22,043 nt of DNA, from the NCBI GenBank assembly GCA_002419365.1, contig DIGA01000045.1, forward strand, positions 1 through 22,043, given 5' to 3'. A model generated the notes under the pieces. The model was given only the letters and a program-made list of their open reading frames with translations, was not told the DNA's origin and made no database searches. Both the position numbers and the translations under genes were made by a program. This stretch comes from Mageeibacillus sp. UBA5734. Its GTDB lineage: Bacteria; Bacillota; Clostridia; Saccharofermentanales; UBA5734. Each line of letters opens with the position of its first letter. The first letter of the stretch is position 1. Below, piece after piece: positions 15,338 through 22,043 of the stretch.

Positions 15338-16225
15338 TCAGACGCCCAGATGGGTCTTGAGAAAGCGGCGGGCGATCTGGGCATACTCGAGCGGATCGGC
15401 TTTGGCGGGATCTTGTTCGGCTTCGACTACAATCCAGCCCTGGTAATCGCTCTGCTTCAGCAGATCGAAAATTGCGGGCCAGTCGACCAGGTCTCCATCC
15501 CCTGGCACCGTGAAAAGGCCTTCCTTGACGCCATGCAGGAAACTCCAGTCCTCTTTCTTGAAAGCTTCCAGCACCGGCTGGCGGACATCCTTGAAATGGA
15601 TGTGTCGCGTCCGAGGCAAGTACTTGCGGAGGATCTCCACGGCGTTTTCGCCGGCCAGGGTGGAGTGACCCGTATCAAACAGCAGGTAGACCAGATCCGG
15701 GTCGGTCAGGGTCATCAGGCGGTCGATTTCGGCCATCGTTTCGATGCCGGTACCGACATGGGGATGGAAGCACAGGGACATGCCCTTGGCTTTGGCGCGC
15801 CGGCCCATTTCATTCAGGCCCTGGGCGAGGTTTTCCCACTGGGCGTCGGAGAGATAGGGTCTCTTGGAAAAAAGCGGGGTCTGCTCCTGGCCATGGATCG
15901 TCACACCACATTCTCCGACACCGACCACCCTGGCCCCCAGGCCATAGGTGAAATCCAGATGCTGGTCAAAGGCTGTGAAGGTCCGCTCATTCTCAAACGT
16001 CGTCAGGAAACTGCTGAACCACATGTTGCAGATGATCATGCCGCGCAGGTCGAGAGCCTTCTTGAGAACTGCGGCATCCTTGGGGTATTTGCAACCACCT
16101 TCGCTGCCGGTAAATCCCGCCAGGGCCATCTCGCTCAGGCACTGCTGGTAGGTCAGTTCACCGCCCAGCTCCGGCAGGTCATCATTGGTCCAGTTGATCG
16201 GGGCACAGCCAAATTGCACGTTCAT
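15338..16225 (-). CDS. iolE: Inosose dehydratase IolE
   Basis: This 295-residue TIM barrel matches IolE (2-keto-myo-inositol dehydratase), which makes 3D-(3,5/4)-trihydroxycyclohexane-1,2-dione, the IolD substrate. Its N terminus FGCAPINWTNDDLPELGGE (5-23) and C-terminal VVEAEQDPAKADP (266-278) are hallmark IolE segments. Metal-binding residues are visible in FDTGH (Asp184, His187), HIHFKD (His210) and the glutamates of VVEAE. Length is normal. Start ATG 16225 has GAGGAG six bases upstream and lies 10 bases after the iolD stop codon, so the two are co-transcribed and act in sequence. Confidence 0.92.
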   Translation of the reverse strand: MNVQFGCAPINWTNDDLPELGGELTYQQCLSEMALAGFTGSEGGCKYPKDAAVLKKALDLRGMIICNMWFSSFLTTFENERTFTAFDQHLDFTYGLGARVVGVGECGVTIHGQEQTPLFSKRPYLSDAQWENLAQGLNEMGRRAKAKGMSLCFHPHVGTGIETMAEIDRLMTLTDPDLVYLLFDTGHSTLAGENAVEILRKYLPRTRHIHFKDVRQPVLEAFKKEDWSFLHGVKEGLFTVPGDGDLVDWPAIFDLLKQSDYQGWIVVEAEQDPAKADPLEYAQIARRFLKTHLGV

Positions 16226-16235
16226 ATCTGTCTCC

Positions 16236-18101
16236 TCAATATTTTCGGATCGTCTTGACGATGGTTTCCAGTCGCTTGGCAGCTGCCTGGACGGATTCGG
16301 TTTCTGCAACAGATGCCGTGCCGACCCGCCAGAAGTTGGCGTAACCGTCGGTCATCGTGCCGGGTAAGACACTGATTTCGATCAGGGTGGACTGCTTTTC
16401 CTGGCGGCTCCAGGCGATTGCAGCCTTGAGCTCGTCAACAGTCCGGACGCGGCAGGACTTGGCTCCATAACCTTCGGCCACTTTGACAAAATCGATCGGC
16501 ACATAGGATCCGGTCAGATCCCCCGTCGCATCCTCGCGGTAGCGGAATTCGGTGCCGAACGTATCGATCCCCTGCGAGCGCTGCAGATTGTGGATGCACT
16601 GGTGCCCGTTGTTGTTGAACAGGAGGATGTTCATTTTCTTTTTTTCCTGCAGGCTGGTGACCAGATTGGAGTGGCTCATCAGGAATCCGCCGTCACCGAC
16701 AAAGACAAACACTTCCTTGTCCGGCTCCGCCATCTTGACACCCAGTGCACCCGCTGTTTCATAGCCCATGCAGGAGAAGCCGTATTCGAGATGGTAGGTG
16801 CCAGGCGCCTTCACCGTCCAGATACGCTCCAGATCAGACGGCAGGCTGCCGGAAGCCGCGATGATCACGTCGTCCTGGCCGAGCAGCTGGTTGAGCTCCA
16901 TCAGGACGCGCGTCTGGGACAGGCCTTCCCTGGGACTGAGCTGGCTCAGACGATCCAGCTCCACTTGCCAGCGGCTTTGGGCCAGAGCGATTTCTTCGCT
17001 GTAGCCGGACTGGTATTGGCGCTCTGCCAAAGCTCGCTCCAGGGCCTGGACCCCTGCGCGGGCATCGGCCACCACAGAGCAGGAACCCATTTTCAGGGCA
17101 TCCATCCGGCTGACATTGATCGACACGACCGGAATATCCGGATGTTTCACACCGCCTTTGGAATTGGTGACAAAATCATTCAGTTTGGTCCCGATGGCAA
17201 TGATCAGGTCAGCGTCTTTCATCAGCTCATTAGCTGCCAACGTGCCGCAGATCCCGACACAGCCCGTGTAATACGGGTGATCACTCGAGAGTTCGCCTTT
17301 GCCAGCCTGGGTTTCGGCAACAGGGATTTTGAACTGGTCTGACAGTGCAGCGACCGCACGACCCGCATCACTGTACCGGACACCGCCGCCTGAGATGATG
17401 AACGGCTTCCTGGCTGCAGCAATCAGGTTGGCAGCCCGGTCAATCGACCTGGCGTAGGCCGGTTGGCGATCGATCTGCCAGACCCGTTTCCCAAGGAATT
17501 CTGCTGGATAATCATAGGCCTCAGCCTGGACATCCTGTGGCAGGCACAAGGTGACGGCACCGGTCAACTCCGGATCGGTCAGAACGCGCATCGCATGCAG
17601 GCAGGCCGTCATCAGCTGCTCAGGCCGGGAGATCCGGTCCCAGTAGCGACTGACTGGTTTGAAGGCATTGTTGGCCGATACGGTGTAGTCCATTTCATTC
17701 TCAACCTGCTGGAGGACCGGGTCGGGCTGTCGGTCAGCGAACGTATCCGCTGGCAGGAGCAGCAGAGGGATTTTGTTGACCGTTGCATTGCCGGCTGCCG
17801 TGACCAGGTTCAACGATCCCGGACCAACCGAAGCCGTACAGGCATAAATAGCCCGGCGGCGATTCTGCTTGGCATAAGCCATGCAGGCGTGGGCGATGTC
17901 CTGTTCATTTTTGCCTTGGACAAACCGGACTTGGTCTTTGTACTGGTGCAACGCCTGGCCCAGGCCGACGGCGTTGCCATGACCGAAGATGCCCATCACG
18001 CCATGGACGAATTTGCTTTCCTCGCCATCCATCTCGATGTACTGGTTGTCCAGAAACAGAACCAGTGCCTGGGCCATGGTCAATTTTTTGGTGGTGTTCA
18101 T
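16236..18101 (-). CDS. iolD: Trihydroxycyclohexane-1,2-dione hydrolase IolD
   Basis: This 621-residue thiamine-diphosphate enzyme matches IolD, which opens the inositol-derived ring to 5-deoxy-glucuronate. The cofactor-activating Glu66 lies in QGKNEQDIAH, and the diphosphate-binding motif runs from GDGGF (469-473) to NNNGHQ (496-501). The family-specific stretches FGHGNAVGLG (39-48) and TASVGPGSLN (89-98) are present. Length is close to the usual 630-645. The frame is open upstream to 18248, but ATG 18101 has GAGGAGGA directly before it and gives the family start. It is the first gene of the 12-gene operon, with a leader of about 170 bases and a strong promoter at 18275-18303. Confidence 0.93.
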   Translation of the reverse strand: MNTTKKLTMAQALVLFLDNQYIEMDGEESKFVHGVMGIFGHGNAVGLGQALHQYKDQVRFVQGKNEQDIAHACMAYAKQNRRRAIYACTASVGPGSLNLVTAAGNATVNKIPLLLLPADTFADRQPDPVLQQVENEMDYTVSANNAFKPVSRYWDRISRPEQLMTACLHAMRVLTDPELTGAVTLCLPQDVQAEAYDYPAEFLGKRVWQIDRQPAYARSIDRAANLIAAARKPFIISGGGVRYSDAGRAVAALSDQFKIPVAETQAGKGELSSDHPYYTGCVGICGTLAANELMKDADLIIAIGTKLNDFVTNSKGGVKHPDIPVVSINVSRMDALKMGSCSVVADARAGVQALERALAERQYQSGYSEEIALAQSRWQVELDRLSQLSPREGLSQTRVLMELNQLLGQDDVIIAASGSLPSDLERIWTVKAPGTYHLEYGFSCMGYETAGALGVKMAEPDKEVFVFVGDGGFLMSHSNLVTSLQEKKKMNILLFNNNGHQCIHNLQRSQGIDTFGTEFRYREDATGDLTGSYVPIDFVKVAEGYGAKSCRVRTVDELKAAIAWSRQEKQSTLIEISVLPGTMTDGYANFWRVGTASVAETESVQAAAKRLETIVKTIRKY

Positions 18102-18180
18102 GCGTTCCTCCTCGACTGGGTACTCAATGCAATGGAAAATGGGCGGGTCGGGATCAGAGATGTCAGGACATGGGAAAAGA

Positions 18181-18205
18181 AAGCTCCGGCAGCCTGCCGG
18201 GGCTT
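18181..18205 (-). promoter_or_regulatory. Stem-loop in the iolD leader, possible attenuator
   Basis: Between the iolD promoter and the iolD start, AAGC plus CCGGC pairs with GCCGG plus GCTT around a 5-base loop, with one C/A mismatch on the minus strand. A pyrimidine run TCTTTTCCC follows in the minus direction. The shape is that of a rho-independent terminator inside the leader. No known riboswitch or T-box is recognised. Confidence 0.4.
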
Positions 18206-18274
18206 GGATTTCGGATCTGCCGATCCTTTTCGTGGTGTGTATCAGCAAACGCGGGTTGCACTGGGGACACTTTC

Positions 18275-18303
18275 ATCATACAACTGGAATATTTCGATTT
18301 CAA
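18275..18303 (-). promoter_or_regulatory. Promoter of the iolD operon
   Basis: Reading leftward, TTGAAA (18298-18303) and TATGAT (18275-18280) are separated by exactly 17 bases, each matching five of six positions of the SigA consensus. Transcription would begin near 18268, leaving a leader of about 167 bases before iolD. Confidence 0.65.
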
Positions 18304-18332
18304 CTTTCGGTTATTCCGTTTTTATTTCGATT
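18291..18332. promoter_or_regulatory. Putative DeoR-family operator: three TTTCGRTT direct repeats
   Basis: TTTCGATT (18292-18299), TTTCGGTT (18305-18312) and TTTCGATT (18325-18332) lie in the same orientation, with the outer two 33 bases apart, about three helical turns. The first overlaps the iolD -35 element and the last overlaps the -35 of the divergent regulator gene, so one bound repressor array could shut both promoters. Direct-repeat operators are known for DeoR-family proteins including IolR. Confidence 0.45.
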
Positions 18333-18360
18333 GACGCCAAGATCGCCCAGAAGATACAAT
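18331..18360 (+). promoter_or_regulatory. Promoter of the DeoR-family regulator gene
   Basis: TTGACG (18331-18336) and TACAAT (18355-18360) are 18 bases apart, each matching five of six consensus positions. The predicted start is near 18367, next to the palindrome GATATATC (18368-18375). The region between 18102 and 18412 holds no gene; it contains this promoter, the iolD promoter, the repeats and the leader stem-loop. Confidence 0.65.
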
Positions 18361-18412
18361 AAACACGGATATATCTGTCAAGTCGCATGAAAACCAGAAA
18401 GAAGTGTTCGAA

Positions 18413-19168
18413 ATGAAACGTTGGGAAGAAATCAAGGAAATCCTCTTTCGTGAAGGCAAGGTCTTTGTGGCAGAGCTGAGCCAGCACTACCAGGTCAGCG
18501 AAGTGTCGATCCGCAAGGACCTGACCAAATTAGAGAATGAAGGATTTGCGATCAAGTTTTACGGTGGCGCTGCCCTGGCAGCCCCCGATACCAACAAGGC
18601 CACCGAATCAGCTGACTTTTATCAGGACCCGATCCGCCTGGCGCTGGCAAAGCGGGCGGTCCAGGAAATCAACGATGGTGACTGCATCTTCCTGGGCTCC
18701 GGACGGACGTGCTGCATTCTGGCTCGATTGCTGGATGGCAAGAAAAATCTCACCGTCGTGACTAATAACATTACGGCCATGCAGGACCTGATCGGTCGAG
18801 TCGCCAAAGTCTACCTGATCGGCGGAGAAGTCACTACAACAGACCACAGGACACTTTTTTCCAGCTGGGATCTGCCCCAGACTTTTACCGAGAGCATATT
18901 TGTCAACAAGGCCTTCACCAGCATCTCCGGCCTCGACCTCAAGGCCGGCCTGACGGTCAATTCGATCATCAGCACCTATGTCTTCCGCCATATTCCCACG
19001 ATGTCGCATCATTGGTATGTCATGATGGACCTGTCCAAATTCGACAAAATTGCCATCTATCCGGTCGCTGAGCCCAAATCCGTGCAGACGATCATCGCCA
19101 ATGCCTTCCCGGAAAAGTACCAGGCTTATTTCCGGGAGAATGGCATCGAGATGGTCCTCACCAGTTAA
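18413..19168 (+). CDS. DeoR-family transcriptional regulator of the iol-type operon
   Basis: This 251-residue protein has an N-terminal winged helix (about residues 5-52) with VAELSQHYQVSEVSIRKDL and the GFAIKFYGGA wing. The C-terminal DeoR sensor domain has FLGSGRTCCILA and LTVVTNN, which bind phosphorylated sugars in the family. It is divergent from iolD with shared control DNA, as for IolR, so it likely represses the operon until a pathway intermediate accumulates. A GTG start at 18404 is in frame, but ATG 18413 has AGAAG at a better distance and gives the usual N terminus. The inducer for IolR is a phosphorylated DKG; this operon lacks the kinase that makes it, so the effector may differ. 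Confidence 0.88.
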   Translation: MKRWEEIKEILFREGKVFVAELSQHYQVSEVSIRKDLTKLENEGFAIKFYGGAALAAPDTNKATESADFYQDPIRLALAKRAVQEINDGDCIFLGSGRTCCILARLLDGKKNLTVVTNNITAMQDLIGRVAKVYLIGGEVTTTDHRTLFSSWDLPQTFTESIFVNKAFTSISGLDLKAGLTVNSIISTYVFRHIPTMSHHWYVMMDLSKFDKIAIYPVAEPKSVQTIIANAFPEKYQAYFRENGIEMVLTS

Positions 19169-19210
19169 AAAATCAGATCATTTTCCAACCCATCCCTTTC
19201 GTGGACAGCG

Positions 19211-19216
19211 TATAAT
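19211..19216 (+). promoter_or_regulatory. Possible -10 element of the PurF-like gene
   Basis: A perfect TATAAT lies 88 bases before the PurF-like start. I see no matching -35 at 16-18 bases, so only the -10 is supported. Confidence 0.35.
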
Positions 19217-19303
19217 GGTTCGTATCACTTGAGAATGAGACGATATGGATCAAGGGTCCGCTGGTGAGTGCGGAATCGTTGTTTTGAAAGGGATGGTTTT
19301 ACG

Positions 19304-20704
19304 ATGGGTGGTTTTTTTGGCGTTGTCTCCAGGGAAGACTGTGTCCTGGATGTCTATTTTGGCACTGATTATCATTCACATCTCGGCACCAGTCGCGGCG
19401 GCCTGGCCTTCTGGAGTGGCAGCGGCTTCAAACGCTCGATCCACAACATTGAAAACATCCAGTTCCGGGCCAAATTCGATGCGGAAATCCCGAAAATCAA
19501 AGGCAACATGGGCATCGGCTGCATCAGTGACACGGACCCGCAACCGCTGACGGTCCGATCGCACCTCGGCCATTACGCCATCAGTACGGTGGGCCGCATC
19601 AACAATCTCAGTGAGCTGACCGAGCGCGCCTTCACCCGGCAGAATGTCCATTTTCTCGAGACCAACCAGGGCAATATCAATCCGACCGAACTTGTTTCCG
19701 TCATGATCGACCAGGAACAGTCCTTCAAAGATGGCTTGCTGAAAGCCCAGGACCTGATCGAAGGCTCGTGCTCCATCCTATTGCTGACACCGGATGGCAT
19801 TTATGCCGCCCGTGACAAATGGGGCCGGACTCCTCTCGTCGTGGGAAAAAAAGATGGCGCCTACTGTGTTGCCTTTGAATCGTGCACCTTCGCCAATCTC
19901 GGCTATGTGTTTGATTATGAATTAGGCCCAGGCGAGATCGTCCTGATCACAGAAGACGGCGTCCAGAAAGTAGCGCCCCCACGGGCCCAGATGAAAATCT
20001 GTGCGTTCCTCTGGGTCTATTATGGCTACCCGTCTTCGACTTATTCCGGGATGAATGTTGAAGTCATGCGATATCGCAATGGCGCAGCCCTGGCTCGCAA
20101 CGATGGGATAGAAGTCGACATGGTGGCTGGTATTCCAGACTCCGGGGTTGGTCATGCCATCGGCTACTCCAACGAATCCCGCATCCCATTTGGCCGCCCC
20201 TTCATCAAATATACCCCGACCTGGTCACGCAGTTTCATGCCACAGGATCAGAAAATCCGCAATCTTGTGGCCAGGATGAAACTGATGCCCATTCCAGAGC
20301 TGGTGGCCAAAAAACGTCTGTTGTTTTGCGATGATTCAATCGTCCGCGGCACCCAGATGCGGGAAACAGTCGATCTGCTGTACCAGTGCAACGCCAGCGA
20401 AGTCCATGTCCGCTCCGCTTGTCCGCCGATTGTCTATGGTTGCAAGTACCTGAACTTTTCCGCCTCCCGCTCCCACATGGACCTGGCCACCCGCCAGTCG
20501 ATCCTCGAGCTCGAAGGCCATGAGCCGGAATCGCTCCAGGCCTATTGCGACCCAACGACACCACAGTATCAGGCCATGGTCGAACACATCGGCAAGAAAC
20601 TCAATTTTTCGTCCTTGAAATACCAGACGATCCACGACATGGTCGAAGCCATCGGCATCGGCAAGGAAAATATCTGCACCTATTGCTGGAACGGCAAGGA
20701 ATAA
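19304..20704 (+). CDS. Amidophosphoribosyltransferase (PurF) paralogue lacking the glutaminase cysteine
   Basis: This 466-residue protein has the PurF layout: an N-terminal Ntn-glutaminase-like domain and a C-terminal phosphoribosyltransferase domain with the PRPP loop FCDDSIVRGT (341-350). Cysteines at the positions of the Bacillus PurF [4Fe-4S] ligands remain (Cys233, Cys380, Cys458, Cys461). The glutaminase site is lost: the chain begins MGGFFG where PurF has Met-Cys-Gly, the GHxRY arginine motif is replaced by GCISDTDPQ (72-80), and NGN by GRINN (97-101). It would need free ammonia or another amine donor, or do something else. ATG 19304 is chosen because it gives this conserved-looking N terminus and has AAAGGGA ten bases upstream; a GTG at 19268 is less likely. 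Confidence 0.8.
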   Translation: MGGFFGVVSREDCVLDVYFGTDYHSHLGTSRGGLAFWSGSGFKRSIHNIENIQFRAKFDAEIPKIKGNMGIGCISDTDPQPLTVRSHLGHYAISTVGRINNLSELTERAFTRQNVHFLETNQGNINPTELVSVMIDQEQSFKDGLLKAQDLIEGSCSILLLTPDGIYAARDKWGRTPLVVGKKDGAYCVAFESCTFANLGYVFDYELGPGEIVLITEDGVQKVAPPRAQMKICAFLWVYYGYPSSTYSGMNVEVMRYRNGAALARNDGIEVDMVAGIPDSGVGHAIGYSNESRIPFGRPFIKYTPTWSRSFMPQDQKIRNLVARMKLMPIPELVAKKRLLFCDDSIVRGTQMRETVDLLYQCNASEVHVRSACPPIVYGCKYLNFSASRSHMDLATRQSILELEGHEPESLQAYCDPTTPQYQAMVEHIGKKLNFSSLKYQTIHDMVEAIGIGKENICTYCWNGKE

Positions 20705-20749
20705 ACCAATCACCGGTTTGCCCCGATCCGTCCCACGAGTCGGAACCTT

Positions 20750-21685
20750 TTAGTCCAGGCTTTCCCGCAATTTGCCACTGCGGCTGGGATGCCGCATTTT
20801 TCGCAGCGCCTTGGCTTCAATCTGGCGGATCCGCTCGCGGGTGACCTTAAACTCGCGACCAATCTCTTCCAGGGTGCGGCTTCGCCCATCATCGATACCG
20901 AACCGCAGGCGCAAGACCCTGTTTTCCCTTGGGGTCAAGGTGTCCAGGACCCTGCTGATCTGTTCCTTCAGGAACGAATGGGTCGCCAAGTCCATCGGAG
21001 ACAGGGACTCATCGTCCGGGATGAAATCTTTCAGCTGACTCTCACCTTCGGTACCAATCGGCTTGTCCAGCGAAACCGGTTCGTGGGAGATGTGCTGGAT
21101 CTGCCTGATTTTCTCGACGCTCAGGCCGAGTTCATCCGCCAGTTCCACATCTTCTGGTTCGCGGCCGTAAATCTGGGTCAGGCGCCGGTGCGTCCGCGTG
21201 ACCTTGTTGATCGATTCGACCATGTGGACCGGCACGCGGATCGTCCTGCTCTGGTCAGCGATGGCCCGTGAAACAGCCTGGCGGATCCACCAGGTCGCAT
21301 AGGTGCTGAATTTAAAACCCTTGTCAGGATCGAATTTGTCGACGGCCCGCATCAGTCCGATATTTCCTTCCTGGATCAAATCCAGAAAAGAAATCCCATG
21401 ATTGACATAGTGTTTGGCTATGCTGACAACCAGACGCAGATTGGCTTCGCATAGCTGTGCCTTGGCATCAGGATCGCCTTGCTGGGCCCGGATCGCCAAG
21501 TCCTTCTCTGCCTGGCCTGTCAGCAATGAGATCCGGCCAATTTCTTTCAAATACGCTTTGACTGGATCATCAGCCAACAGGTTAGCGCTGCTGTCCGCTG
21601 CTTTTACATGACTTTCTTCCTGCAAGGGAAGCGTGGTTTCAGGATCCAGATTTTCCGTGTCCTCTATGGCCCTCTGTGTAGACAT
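20750..21685 (-). CDS. rpoD: Housekeeping RNA polymerase sigma factor RpoD/SigA
   Basis: This 311-residue group 1 sigma-70 factor directs core RNA polymerase to -35/-10 promoters. Region 1.2 is DDPVKAYLKEIG (39-50). Regions 2.1-2.4 run about 82-155, including LIQEGNIGLMRAVDKFD and the -10-reading helix YATWWIRQAVSRAI. Region 3 follows with IREP-type segments (about 165-230), and region 4.2 ends with VTRERIRQIEAKALRKMRHP (281-300). Region 1.1 is absent and the N terminus is short, so the protein is smaller than Bacillus SigA (371). Start ATG 21685 has GGGAGGT upstream. No primase (dnaG) gene is adjacent on the upstream side shown here; a zinc-ribbon gene and a terminator lie there instead. Confidence 0.95.
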   Translation of the reverse strand: MSTQRAIEDTENLDPETTLPLQEESHVKAADSSANLLADDPVKAYLKEIGRISLLTGQAEKDLAIRAQQGDPDAKAQLCEANLRLVVSIAKHYVNHGISFLDLIQEGNIGLMRAVDKFDPDKGFKFSTYATWWIRQAVSRAIADQSRTIRVPVHMVESINKVTRTHRRLTQIYGREPEDVELADELGLSVEKIRQIQHISHEPVSLDKPIGTEGESQLKDFIPDDESLSPMDLATHSFLKEQISRVLDTLTPRENRVLRLRFGIDDGRSRTLEEIGREFKVTRERIRQIEAKALRKMRHPSRSGKLRESLD

Positions 21686-21764
21686 GGTTTACCTCCCTGC
21701 CTTATCCAGAATCTGTTGGGCACCGGGCGGGGTGACCAAAGCATTCTGTATCATGCTGCGAATG

Positions 21765-21797
21765 AAAATGGACCCAGCTGTCAGCCAGGTCCATTTT
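21765..21797 (-). terminator. Strong stem-loop terminator between the zinc-ribbon gene and rpoD
   Basis: A perfect 10-bp stem, AAAATGGACC (21765-21774) with GGTCCATTTT (21788-21797), closes a 13-base loop with an inner GCT/AGC pairing. It has A/T tails on both sides and could work in both directions. On the minus strand it ends the zinc-ribbon transcript before rpoD. Confidence 0.75.
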
Positions 21798-21855
21798 GTT
21801 TGCTGCATAAGGTTTACCCAGAAAATCCCAGTCTTAATGACCCGGGAAATTCCTA

Positions 21856-22029
21856 TTACCAGCGGTCGTTGTAGCTGTTGTTGTTGCGCTGCTGTTTGCG
21901 GGCGCGACGGCAATCCGGGCAACGGGTGGGCTCATTGGTGAAGCCCTTTTCCTGGTAGAAAGCTTGTTCACCTTCGGTGAAGACGAATCCGGCTCCGCAA
22001 TCTTTACAAACGAGGTTCTTTTCTGGCAT
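21856..22029 (-). CDS. Small zinc-ribbon protein
   Basis: This 57-residue protein has two CxxC pairs, LVCKDCG (Cys8, Cys11) and TRCPDCRR (Cys37, Cys40), which make a four-cysteine zinc ribbon like the short zf-trcl-type proteins. Between them is FTEGEQAFYQEKGF, a segment typical of that group; the tail is basic and Asn-rich (RRARKQQRNNNSYNDRW). It may bind nucleic acid or ribosomes, but its function is not known. The start at 22029 has a perfect AGGAGG (22038-22043) eight bases upstream, at the very edge of the window. A strong terminator follows, so it is probably separate from rpoD. Confidence 0.88.
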   Translation of the reverse strand: MPEKNLVCKDCGAGFVFTEGEQAFYQEKGFTNEPTRCPDCRRARKQQRNNNSYNDRW

Positions 22030-22043
22030 ATGTGATGCCTCCT

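Noticed and set aside
13466..16258. Plus-strand frames of about 300 codons opposite Gfo/Idh, the TIM-barrel gene and iolE
   Set aside because: They mirror real minus-strand genes, and no domain is visible in the translations.
18102..18248. 49-residue upstream extension of IolD
   Set aside because: It has no family similarity and crosses the leader hairpin. The ATG at 18101 has a strong GAGGAGGA site and the normal IolD N terminus.
20705..20749. Terminator between the convergent PurF-like and rpoD genes
   Set aside because: Only a 4-bp TCCG/CGGA pairing is visible, with no good T run at a suitable distance, so I do not list it.
21689..21922. 77-codon minus-strand frame ending just before rpoD
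   Set aside because: It overlaps the zinc-ribbon gene in another frame and runs through the terminator hairpin. The possible short start near 21755 lacks a ribosome-binding site, so a leader peptide is not supported.
1..22043. Mobile elements, CRISPR arrays, tRNA or rRNA genes
   Set aside because: I looked for transposase or integrase motifs, terminal inverted repeats, regularly spaced repeats and tRNA-like cloverleaf arms and found none that hold up.

Overview
The window reads as a chromosomal segment of an anaerobic-type Firmicute (Bacillota, Clostridia-like). The reasons are strong AGGAGG ribosome-binding sites, SigA-type -35/-10 promoters, a short housekeeping sigma factor without region 1.1, an Fe-S type PurF relative and a DeoR-controlled inositol (iol) cluster. 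I cannot name a genus. Base composition and codon use look even, and there is no transposase, integrase, tRNA, rRNA or CRISPR array.

Layout. Positions 1-160 hold the 3' end of an unidentified plus-strand gene and its terminator. Next, on the minus strand, come a HAD-family nucleotidase (162-749) and a tight operon of an AraC regulator, an MFS sugar-type transporter and a flavin-binding PNPOx/NimA-like protein (3485 down to 877). Diverging from the AraC gene is a phytoene-desaturase-like FAD oxidoreductase (3577-5139). Positions 5199-18101 form a 12-gene, tightly spaced minus-strand operon: iolD, iolE, a second TIM-barrel isomerase, a Gfo/Idh dehydrogenase, iolB, a CoA-acylating aldehyde dehydrogenase, an acetyl-CoA hydrolase/CoA-transferase relative, an HMG-CoA-lyase relative, a split transketolase (N and C halves), an NTF2/SnoaL-like protein and an SDR. 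A 311-base control region separates it from a divergent DeoR-family regulator gene (18413-19168). The right end has a PurF paralogue without its catalytic cysteine (19304-20704), the housekeeping sigma factor rpoD (20750-21685) and a 57-residue zinc-ribbon protein (21856-22029).

How the genes may work together. The operon has the upper inositol pathway (IolE, IolD, IolB and a possible inositol dehydrogenase), which ends at 2-deoxy-5-keto-gluconate (DKG). It has none of the usual lower-pathway genes iolC (kinase), iolJ (aldolase) and iolA (malonate-semialdehyde dehydrogenase). In their place are a split transketolase and three CoA-linked enzymes. Read from its C6 end, unphosphorylated DKG is a 2-ketose with the D-threo 3,4-diol that transketolases use. 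I therefore propose that transketolase removes a two-carbon ketol from DKG and leaves 3-hydroxy-4-oxobutanoate (malate semialdehyde). The acylating dehydrogenase would turn this into a malyl-CoA, which the CoA-transferase-like and HMG-CoA-lyase-like enzymes would process, perhaps to acetyl-CoA and glyoxylate. This is an inference from gene content and substrate structure, but it explains every unusual gene in the core of the operon.
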